18,117 bases of DNA from GCA-2717185 sp047517345 (GTDB lineage: Bacteria > Pseudomonadota > Alphaproteobacteria > UBA8366 > GCA-2717185): the NCBI GenBank assembly GCA_047517345.1, contig JAKZTB010000090.1, forward strand, positions 1 through 18,117, read 5' to 3'. Of this stretch, positions 1-6,122 are shown in pieces. The notes beneath the pieces were generated by a model. The model made no database searches. It saw only the letters and a list, made by a program, of their open reading frames with translations, and was not told the origin of the DNA. A program made the position numbers and the translations under genes. Position 1 is the stretch's first letter; each line of letters begins with the position of its first letter.

Positions 1-197
1 ACATCGGCCTTGCCATCGCGCACCCGTACCGTGGTCGACGCGTCGCTGCCCCGAAGCGGCGCGCCTTCTTTCATCTTGCCGGCTTCCCGCACCTCCTGGG
101 TGAAGGCGCCATAACCCGCCATCAGCGCCTCGAATTCAGCCGAACCCGGCTGCGGCCCACTGGCTTCCGCACTGTAGATAAGAAACATATATTGCAT
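1..197 (-). CDS. YCII-domain protein (3' end outside window)
   Basis: Only the first 65 codons are visible. The protein starts MQYMFLIYSAEASG and continues through a segment rich in Glu and Ala (EFEALMAGYGAFTQEVREAG), then SDASTTVRVRDGKADV, where the window ends. This matches the start of YCII-related (DGPFAETKE-type) proteins, small dimeric alpha-beta-barrel proteins often encoded beside ECF sigma factors of the SigJ type. The next gene to the left, outside the window, could therefore be such a sigma factor, but that is inference. The start is supported by a perfect AGGAGG Shine-Dalgarno at about 204-209 on the minus strand. It is divergent from the reductase gene at 391. Confidence 0.75.
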   Translation of the reverse strand, partial: MQYMFLIYSAEASGPQPGSAEFEALMAGYGAFTQEVREAGKMKEGAPLRGSDASTTVRVRDGKAD

Positions 198-280
198 GTT
201 CGATCCTCCTTGATATGGGCCGCGCCGACGCAGCCTCTGTATCGTTGACGAACAGGGTCCGTAATATTCGACAAAAGGAC

Positions 281-299
281 AAAATTTTTGCGAAATTTT
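281..299. promoter_or_regulatory. AT-rich inverted repeat in divergent intergenic region
   Basis: A perfect 7-base inverted repeat, AAAATTT (281-287) and AAATTTT (293-299), is separated by TTGCG. It lies in the 193-bp region between the divergent YCII-type gene and the reductase operon. Its AT richness stands out in a GC-rich window. It could be an operator or a promoter-proximal element. No convincing -35/-10 pair could be fixed around it. Confidence 0.3.
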
Positions 300-390
300 C
301 CGTTTTGGAGAGATTTAGGTAAAGCGCTCTGCTTTGTTACACTCCGGAAAATACATCTGAACGGAACCTTGGAAAAAAGCGAAGAAAGCC

Positions 391-1281
391 ATGGCAAAAA
401 TCGGTTTTATCGGGGTCGGCAACATGGGCGGGCCGATGGCGCGCAACCTTATCTCCGCGGGGCACAGCCTCAAGGTTTTCGACCTGTCGGAGGAAGCAGT
501 CAATTTCGTCGTCCAGTCCGGCGCGGAACGGGCCGCCTCGATCCAGGACGCGGCCAAGAGCGTCGACGTCGTCGTCACCATGCTGCCGGTCGGCGGCAAT
601 GTCCGCGAGGTGTTCCTGGGCGACGGCGTCGTCGGGTCGGCCGATCCGGGTACGCTGTTCATCGACTCCTCGACCATCGACGTGGAGAGCGCGGTGGCGG
701 TGCACGAAGCGGCGTCGGCGGCCGGGTTCGAGATGGTCGATGCGCCGGTTTCCGGCGGCACCATCGGCGCCGACGCGGGGACGCTCACCTTTATGTGCGG
801 CGGCGCCAAATCCGCCTTCAACCGCGCCCGTCCCATCCTGGAGGGCATGGGTGGGAATATAGTGCATTGCGGCGAGGCCGGCCAGGGGCAAGTCGTGAAG
901 ATCTGCAACAACATGATCGCTGGTATCGTCACCCTGGCCACCTCGGAAGCCTTCGTCATGGGCGAGAAATTGGGCGTCGACCGCCAGGTGCTGTTCGACG
1001 TGATTTCGACTTCGACGGGCAGCTCTCGGATCCTGGAAATGGCCTGTCCCCTGCCCGGCGCGCTGCCCGGCTCGCCCTCCAGCAACGGGTTCAAGCCGGG
1101 CTTCATGGCGAAACTGATGCTGAAGGATTTGCGCCTGTCGCAGGCGGCTTCGCAGATGGCGGGCACGCCGACGCCCCTGGGTGCGGCGGCGACGGCCGCC
1201 TATCAGCAGCACGTCAACAACGGCTATGGCGACCTGGACAATTCCAGCATCTGCAAGCTGATCGACCCGGCGATCGAATGA
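391..1281 (+). CDS. NAD(P)-dependent 3-hydroxyisobutyrate dehydrogenase-family protein
   Basis: This 296-residue protein is typical in length for the beta-hydroxyacid dehydrogenase family (3-hydroxyisobutyrate dehydrogenase, tartronate semialdehyde reductase and relatives). It catalyses NAD(P)-linked oxidation or reduction of a 3-hydroxy acid in the cytoplasm. The N-terminal Rossmann motif IGFIGVGNMGGPMARNL (GxGxxG at residues 8-13), the substrate-loop motif DAPVSGGTIGADAGTL (Ser121-Gly-Gly) and the catalytic-helix motif GQGQVVKICNNM (Lys170, Asn174) are all present. The C-terminal helical domain ends KLIDPAIE. The ATG at 391 places the Rossmann strand immediately at the N-terminus; only a weak purine-rich GAAGAAAG precedes it. 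It is the first gene of the 391-3363 operon, and its stop overlaps the next start as ATGA. The exact substrate (valine catabolism versus another hydroxy acid) is not determined; the EthD and hydroxy-acid-oxidase neighbours suggest a role other than standard valine degradation. Confidence 0.9.
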   Translation: MAKIGFIGVGNMGGPMARNLISAGHSLKVFDLSEEAVNFVVQSGAERAASIQDAAKSVDVVVTMLPVGGNVREVFLGDGVVGSADPGTLFIDSSTIDVESAVAVHEAASAAGFEMVDAPVSGGTIGADAGTLTFMCGGAKSAFNRARPILEGMGGNIVHCGEAGQGQVVKICNNMIAGIVTLATSEAFVMGEKLGVDRQVLFDVISTSTGSSRILEMACPLPGALPGSPSSNGFKPGFMAKLMLKDLRLSQAASQMAGTPTPLGAAATAAYQQHVNNGYGDLDNSSICKLIDPAIE

Positions 1282-1418
1282 ACGCGGAAAAGGAAACCAA
1301 GCCGTCGATGAAGTTCGTCGACCCTTACGAAATCCTCGGCCCCTGCCGCAGCCGCGTCATCGCCGGCGTCGTCATGTTGGCAGTGCTGGCGGTTGTGATT
1401 TTCGTGCTGGCGAAGTGA
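1278..1418 (+). CDS. 46-residue single-span membrane protein
   Basis: A small gene whose ATG overlaps the TGA of the upstream reductase (ATGA at 1278-1281), the usual geometry of translational coupling. The product is 46 residues: a charged N-terminus (MNAEKETKPSMKFVDPYEIL), a short CRSR turn, and a C-terminal hydrophobic helix (VIAGVVMLAVLAVVIFVLAK) long enough to cross the membrane once. The basic CRSR before the helix suggests a cytoplasmic N-terminus. No family is recognised. It sits between cytoplasmic enzymes, 16 bp before the EthD gene, so it may anchor or partner one of them; this is inference. It is easily missed because its frame also reads upstream as a long out-of-frame shadow of the reductase gene. 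Confidence 0.6.
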   Translation: MNAEKETKPSMKFVDPYEILGPCRSRVIAGVVMLAVLAVVIFVLAK

Positions 1419-1434
1419 ACGAGATGGAAACGGC

Positions 1435-2163
1435 ATGACAAGACCCCAGGAAACGCCCGGCGCGAAGATGCAGTATCTGATCAGGCGTAAGGCCACGACC
1501 AGCCGCGAAGAACTGATTGCCCATTGGTTCGCCAACCATATGCCGGGCGTCATCGCGCGCATGGGGGAAAACCGAGACGCCGGCACGCCGCACGCGACGC
1601 ACTATGTCGCGAGCCTGTTCGATCCCGAGGACGGCGCGCCGCAAATCTGGGATGGCGTCGCGCAACTTTGGTACGCCGAGGCCCTGCCGATGCCGAAACA
1701 GGCGAGCGCGGTGGAGCCCTATGACACCTTTCAGGAAAAGGTCGAGCCCTACTGGCCCTGGGCGACGCGGGAATATGTCGCGATCGACGGCGCGCTGCCG
1801 CTCGATCCGCTGACCCTGAACGCGCCCTTCCCCTGTACCCGCAGCGGTTTCCACAAACGGACCTCGCTCGTCGCCGCGAAGCCGGGTGCCGACGTCGGCG
1901 CCATGTTCGGCCATTGGCTCGACATCCATCTGCCGAACGTGCAGCGGACGATGGCGGCCGTCGGCGGGTTCCGCTACGTCGTCAGCCTCAGCATGGACCT
2001 GGAAACCGCGCCCTACGCCGGCATGGCCGAGCTGTATTTCGCCGATCCCGCCGGCGCAGACGCCTTCTGGGAGAATTATGAGCTGGACGGGTTCGAACGG
2101 TATATCGACGACGCGGCGACCGTGCGCTTCCAGAGCGGTACGGAAATGGTGGGGATCGAATAG
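1435..2163 (+). CDS. EthD-like protein with duplicated dimeric alpha-beta barrel domain
   Basis: A 242-residue protein with two EthD-like (dimeric alpha-beta barrel) halves. The first runs from about residue 12 (MQYLIRRKATTSREELIAHW, then HMPGVIARMG, ATHYVASLF and WDGVAQLWYAE). The second runs from about 143 (SLVAAKPGADVGAMFGHWLD, IHLPNVQRTM, GFRYVVSLSM, YAGMAELYFADPAGADAFW). Each half has a Trp plus a His followed by a hydrophobic/Pro turn (HWFANHMP and HWLDIHLP), a recurring EthD feature. EthD is known as an accessory factor of ethyl tert-butyl ether degradation; family members are otherwise poorly characterised, and some act as small-molecule cyclases or decarboxylases. The start at 1435 follows a weak GAGATGGA; ATG at 1468, beginning exactly at the first domain, is an alternative. 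It is 6 bp upstream of the oxidase gene, in one operon. Confidence 0.75.
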   Translation: MTRPQETPGAKMQYLIRRKATTSREELIAHWFANHMPGVIARMGENRDAGTPHATHYVASLFDPEDGAPQIWDGVAQLWYAEALPMPKQASAVEPYDTFQEKVEPYWPWATREYVAIDGALPLDPLTLNAPFPCTRSGFHKRTSLVAAKPGADVGAMFGHWLDIHLPNVQRTMAAVGGFRYVVSLSMDLETAPYAGMAELYFADPAGADAFWENYELDGFERYIDDAATVRFQSGTEMVGIE

Positions 2164-2169
2164 GCTGCG

Positions 2170-3363
2170 ATGAGCGGCACGCTCGGCGCATACAATATCG
2201 AGGACCTTCGCCTCAAGGCGAAGAAGCGGCTGCCGCGCGGCATCTTCGAATATGTCGACCGGGGCGCGGAGGACGAAGTCGCCCTGCGCCACAACACGGA
2301 AATCTACCGCTCGCTCAAGATCAAGAACCGCGTCCTGACGGACGTCTCCGAGCGTACGACCGAGACGGAGATATTCGGCCGCAAGATCGCCATGCCCTTC
2401 GGCATAGCGCCGACCGCCTCGGCTGGACTGGTCTGCGAGGGCGGCGAGGTGGGGCTCGCAAGGGCTGCGGCGCGGATGGGCGTGCCTTGCACCGCCGCGA
2501 CCAGCGCGCTGACCCCGATGGAGGAAATCTACGAGGCCGGCGACGGCAATATCTGGTTCCAGCTCTACATGTGGACCGACATGGACCTGACGGCCCGGTT
2601 CGTCGAGCGGGTCAAGGCGACCGGCTTCGAGACCATGCTGGTCACCGTCGACGGTCCGGTCGCCTCGAACCGCGAATACAATTACCGCAACGGCTTCGCC
2701 ATGCCGTTGCGCTATTCGCCGAGGTTGATCGCCCAGGTGCTGGCCAACCCGGGCTGGTGCCTACGCGTGCTGGCGCCGCAATATTTAAAGCGCGGTCCCT
2801 TCCAGAAAGTGAACAATCCGCCGGAACTGGCCAGCAGGCTCACCCAGACCGACGTCGAGACCGCCTATACCAAACCCGCAGCCCAGAACTGGGACGACGT
2901 CAAGCGAATCCGCGACATGTGGCCCGGCAATCTGCTGGTCAAAGGGCTGCAAAGCTGGGAGGACGCGGTGATCGCAGCGGATATCGGCCTGCAGGGGGTC
3001 GTACTGTCGAATCATGGCGGACGCTATCTGGATTCCGCGCCGGCGCCGCTGGAGGTCGTCCCCGAGGTGCGCGCCGCCGTCGGCGACCGGATCAAGATCG
3101 TCATCGACAGCGGCCCGCGGCGCGGCGGCGATATCGTCAAGGCGCTTGCGCTCGGCGCGGATATAGTCATGTCCGGCCGCCCGACCCTTTACGGTTCCGC
3201 CGTCGCGGGTGAAGCCGGCTCCTACCGTGCGCTGGAAATCTTCCAGACCGAGATGGACCGGGTCATGGCGCAGATCGGCGTCAGCGGCGTCGAGGAGCTG
3301 GGGCCGCATATTTTTTGGAACCCGCCCGACTGGGTCCGGCAGGCGGACGCGGGGCGGAACTAG
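2170..3363 (+). CDS. FMN-dependent alpha-hydroxy-acid oxidase/dehydrogenase
   Basis: This 397-residue TIM-barrel flavoprotein is of normal length for the glycolate oxidase, lactate dehydrogenase (LldD) and mandelate dehydrogenase family. It would oxidise a 2-hydroxy acid to a 2-oxo acid. Visible motifs are N-terminal RGIFEYVDRGAEDE, the FMN-binding strand MPFGIAPTASAGL, FQLYMW (Gln131, Tyr133), LLVKG (Lys258), the active-site segment SNHGGRYLD with the catalytic base His282 and substrate-binding Arg285, and the phosphate-binding IDSGPRRGGDIVKALALGAD. The common family form is SNHGGRQLD; here Gln is Tyr, which lines the active-site mouth and may reflect substrate choice. It is the last gene of the operon starting at 391. 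Its TAG stop overlaps the stop of the convergent regulator gene through a shared CTAG. It may be a membrane-associated dehydrogenase or a soluble oxidase; this cannot be decided from sequence. Confidence 0.9.
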   Translation: MSGTLGAYNIEDLRLKAKKRLPRGIFEYVDRGAEDEVALRHNTEIYRSLKIKNRVLTDVSERTTETEIFGRKIAMPFGIAPTASAGLVCEGGEVGLARAAARMGVPCTAATSALTPMEEIYEAGDGNIWFQLYMWTDMDLTARFVERVKATGFETMLVTVDGPVASNREYNYRNGFAMPLRYSPRLIAQVLANPGWCLRVLAPQYLKRGPFQKVNNPPELASRLTQTDVETAYTKPAAQNWDDVKRIRDMWPGNLLVKGLQSWEDAVIAADIGLQGVVLSNHGGRYLDSAPAPLEVVPEVRAAVGDRIKIVIDSGPRRGGDIVKALALGADIVMSGRPTLYGSAVAGEAGSYRALEIFQTEMDRVMAQIGVSGVEELGPHIFWNPPDWVRQADAGRN

Positions 3364-4907
3364 AGACCGTAGGGCGTCAGAGCACCGGTAATCCGTTCTC
3401 TGGTTTTAGCGTCCGAAAAGGGGAACGATGCAAAAAATTGCGCCGCACAGGCATCCGATTTCCGGCCCCGGACAACAGCGGCCCAAGACTTTGCTTTCTC
3501 GTCGTTCCCGTCCAGCGAGTGCGCGATCACAGCGAGCATGGAAATCAGGTAATGCGCACCCGGTGACCGCGCCGCCTTTTCTGCCCAAGGTGCGGCGCTC
3601 TCAAAGTCGCCCTCGGTGACGAAGGACAACGCGCGGACGCCCCGCATCCCATACAGCAACGGATCGAGCGGGCTCAATTGCAGCGCAGCATCGACATGGC
3701 TTCGCGCGCTGTCCGCGTTGCCCGAAAGCACGTCCGTAAAGGCGCGGGAGTAAATACACTGGGCGTAATTCGGGCTCAGCATTAACGCGCGGTCGAGCCA
3801 GAAATAGCGGCCCATAGTGAAATTTGCGAAAGGGTCGAGCGGGTCGAGTTCCAGGCTGCGTTCGGCAAAGCGTCGGGCGTTCAGCGTGGATTTTTCGGGC
3901 GTATCGCTGTATTTCACGAAGGCGTCCTGGAAATGGGTGAATGACAATCCCGCATAGGCCCTGGCAAAACCGGGATCCAGAGACACCGCACGCTCAAAAA
4001 GCGCCGTCGCCGCCGCATTGTCCTGCTTCGTGAAGCGAAACATGTGCTGCAGAGCCAGGTGGTAATTCGACCAGGCGTTCAGGTTTTCAGGTACGCCCAA
4101 TCCCGCGACGTGGGCTTCATGCAGGGGGATGCGGGTTTCCAGCGACGAGACCACGCGGGCGACGATCTCGGCTCTGATATCGTGTATGCCCTCGATCGCC
4201 GACGAAATCCGTTCGCCCCACACGACGCCGCCGTCGCTCGTGTCGGACAGTTCGACCGAGATCGCAATCGCTTGATCCGAAATTTCAATCGAACCCGCCA
4301 AACAGTAACGCACGCCCAGCGTTTTACCGATTTTCTGCACATCGGGGTCGGGTTCGCGAAATCGAAAGGCCGTTCCGCGCGCGATGACAAACAGCCACCG
4401 CAGGCGTGACAGGGCCTGGATCAGTTCATGCGGGATGGCGTCGCCAATAACATCATCGGCGGGCCCGGCGCCAAGCAATTGAAAGGGCAGGACGACGATG
4501 GATGGCTTGGTATTTTCCAGGAAGCCGGCGCCCGGCATGTCCGACGAAAGTTCTTCGGCCGAAACCGAGTCCTGAATCCTCGCGGCGCTTGCTTCGGACC
4601 GGATGAACACGGGTGCAACAAACCGAAACCCGCGACCATGGATCGTGCGGATACTGTGCTGCGCGGTGCCATCGTCTCCCACGGCCTGACGCGCCAACCT
4701 GATCCGGCTGGCGATCGAGGCGTCGGACGCGACACCTCCGTGCCAGACATTCTCGATGATATCGTCTTTCGAAACCATCCGATCGCGGCGTTCGATAAGA
4801 AATTTGAGAAGCGCAAAGACTTGCGGTTCCAGCGCCACCAAATCGCCATCTCGCCGCAGTTCGAATTTGTCCGGATCAAGTTCGAATTCGTTAAACGCGT
4901 ATCTCAT
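3360..4907 (-). CDS. CadC-like winged-helix regulator with TolB-like and TPR domains
   Basis: About 515 residues. The N-terminal OmpR/PhoB-type winged helix spans about residues 1-100 (MRYAFNEFELD, ALEPQVFALLKFL, VSKDDIIENVWHG, then the wing SIRTIHGRGFRFVAP). A TolB-like strand-helix module follows (SIVVLPFQLL, HELIQALSRLRWLFVIARGT, LGVRYCLAGSIEIS, VWGERIS), then TPR repeats (AATALFERAVSLDPGFARAYAG, RRFAERSLELDPLDPFAN). There is no transmembrane segment, so unlike CadC it is cytosolic. ATG at 4907 gives the canonical wing start; TTG at 4913 in frame is the alternative. It is transcribed divergently from the broken PLP-enzyme genes, whose upstream region holds a double palindrome, so autoregulation plus control of those genes is plausible. 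Oddity: FWL is followed directly by DRALMLSPNYA, leaving the TPR about 11-13 residues short (see findings). Confidence 0.85.
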   Translation of the reverse strand: MRYAFNEFELDPDKFELRRDGDLVALEPQVFALLKFLIERRDRMVSKDDIIENVWHGGVASDASIASRIRLARQAVGDDGTAQHSIRTIHGRGFRFVAPVFIRSEASAARIQDSVSAEELSSDMPGAGFLENTKPSIVVLPFQLLGAGPADDVIGDAIPHELIQALSRLRWLFVIARGTAFRFREPDPDVQKIGKTLGVRYCLAGSIEISDQAIAISVELSDTSDGGVVWGERISSAIEGIHDIRAEIVARVVSSLETRIPLHEAHVAGLGVPENLNAWSNYHLALQHMFRFTKQDNAAATALFERAVSLDPGFARAYAGLSFTHFQDAFVKYSDTPEKSTLNARRFAERSLELDPLDPFANFTMGRYFWLDRALMLSPNYAQCIYSRAFTDVLSGNADSARSHVDAALQLSPLDPLLYGMRGVRALSFVTEGDFESAAPWAEKAARSPGAHYLISMLAVIAHSLDGNDEKAKSWAAVVRGRKSDACAAQFFASFPFSDAKTRERITGALTPYGL

Positions 4908-4969
4908 AACCAAAAGAGATAGCCCAATAACCGTCTCTTCGACAGAAAATCTTCATGACTCCGTCAAGC

Positions 4970-4999
4970 TTGCTATCCTGATAGGGTCTACCCTTTAGA
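4970..4999 (+). promoter_or_regulatory. Putative promoter with double palindromic operator
   Basis: Two abutting perfect 5-2-5 palindromes lie here: CTATC-CT-GATAG at 4973-4984 and AGGGT-CT-ACCCT at 4983-4994, overlapping by two bases and sharing the same CT centre. They sit between a plausible -35 (TTGCTA, 4970-4975) and a weak -10 (TTTAGA, 4994-4999, 18-bp spacer) that would read into the 5031 gene. The site lies in the divergent region next to the winged-helix regulator gene. A dimeric regulator occupying these arms would block RNA polymerase. The palindromes are visible directly; the promoter and the identity of the binder are inference. Confidence 0.45.
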
Positions 5000-5014
5000 A
5001 AATCGGAGCCAACT

Positions 5015-5047
5015 ATGAGCGAGAAAACCAATGAGCTCTCAAGATAA
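5015..5047 (+). other. 10-codon mini-ORF overlapping the start of the CBS-like gene
   Basis: ATG at 5015 has the better Shine-Dalgarno (GGAG at 5005-5008, 6-bp spacing) and encodes MSEKTNELSR followed by TAA at 5045-5047. It overlaps, one frame away, the ATG at 5031 that opens the CBS-like reading frame and itself lacks a good Shine-Dalgarno. It may be the original start of that gene, thrown out of frame by a one-base insertion, or a small leader peptide. Given the other lesions downstream, a relic start is the simpler reading. Confidence 0.35.
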
Positions 5048-6113
5048 CGGACGAACCACCAACGGTTGTGGACAGTTGTATGAAAGTGTCTTGGACACGA
5101 TCGGCAATACGCCGTGTATCCGCGTCAACAACTTGGCGCCGAAAGGTATCCGGCTGTACGTGAAAGCGGAATTCTTCAATCCTGCCGCGTCGGTCAAGGA
5201 CCGGTTGGCCGTATCGATCATCTAAGAAGCGGAATGTGCCAGCGAACTGAAACCCGGCCAGACGGTCGTCGAGGCGACCAGCGGCAACACCGGCATCGGT
5301 CTGGCCATGGTCTGTGCGGCCAAGGGATATCACCTGGTGGTGACGATGGCGGACAGTTTCTCGATCGAGCGGCGCCGGTTGATGCGCATCATGGGGGCCA
5401 AAGTCGTGCTGACGCCGCGGGCGGAAAAGGGCTTCGGCATGTACCGGAAGGCGGTCGAACTGGCCGAGGCCAATGGCTGGTATCTCGCCCGCCAATTCGA
5501 AACCGATTACAACGCGAAAATCCATGAAAACACCACGGCGCGTGAAATCATCGCCGATTGCGACAGCGACCGGCTGGATTATTTTGTCACCGGGTACGGC
5601 ACCGGCGGTACGGCCACCGGTGTCGGGCGCGTCCTGCGCAAGGAACGCCCGGATACTAAAATCATCCTCAGAGAACCGGCCAATGCGGCACTTATCGGCA
5701 GCGGCGTGGCACAAGAGCGCGGCGCCGGCGGTGCGCCGGCCAGCAGCCACCCGGCCTTCGAACCGCACCCGATCCAGGGCTGGACACCGGATTTCATTCC
5801 GCTCGTGCTGCAGGAATTTCTCGACGCCGGGCATTACGACGAGTTGATTGCGGTGCCTGGGCCGGCCGGCATCGAATGGGCGACCAAACTGGCCGCGAAG
5901 GAAGGCATCCTGGTGGGTATTTCCAGCGGCGCGACATTTGCCGTCGCAATGCAGGTCGCCGAAAAAGCGGACCCCGGTTCGGTCATCCTCTGCATGTTGC
6001 CGGATACAGGCGAGCGCTATCTCTCCTCGCCGCTATTCGAGGGGATCGAAGAGGAAATGACCGAAGAGGAAATCGCGCTCTCGAAGTCGACACCTGGCTA
6101 TCAAATGGGCTGA
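5031..6113 (+). pseudogene. Cysteine synthase/CBS-like PLP enzyme with in-frame TAA
   Basis: The frame from 5031 to 6113 encodes an almost complete fold-type II PLP enzyme (about 360 codons) of the O-acetylserine sulfhydrylase/cystathionine beta-synthase family. These enzymes replace the beta substituent of an activated serine. Visible are IGNTPCIRVNNLAPKG, FNPAASVKDR with the PLP lysine (codon 56), EATSGNTGIGLAM (substrate loop, codon 84 onward), GYGTGGTATGVGRVLR (phosphate loop, codon 190 onward), and ILVGISSGATFAVA plus LPDTGERYLSSPLF near the C-terminus. A TAA at 5223-5225 (codon 65) interrupts the conserved IIxEAE stretch, where Glu would be expected (GAA to TAA). The frame continues perfectly after it. 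Re-initiation at ATG 5307 would lack the PLP lysine and the SGNTG loop, so no functional enzyme is expected without readthrough. Nine bp separate it from the broken decarboxylase gene, indicating a former operon. Confidence 0.85.
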
Positions 6114-6122
6114 TGTGCGTTT

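Noticed and set aside
245..267. TTGACG/TAATAT promoter pair
   Set aside because: The spacing is 11 bp, too short for a sigma-70 promoter; no better pair was found.
315..1212. Long minus-strand frames opposite the reductase gene
   Set aside because: They have no family motifs and are rich in Arg/His/Pro, as expected from antisense reading of GC-rich coding DNA; the plus-strand frame has clear Rossmann and catalytic motifs.
288..1277. Frame open from 288 into the 46-residue membrane protein
   Set aside because: The upstream part is an out-of-frame shadow of the reductase; only the part from the coupled ATG at 1278 looks like a protein.
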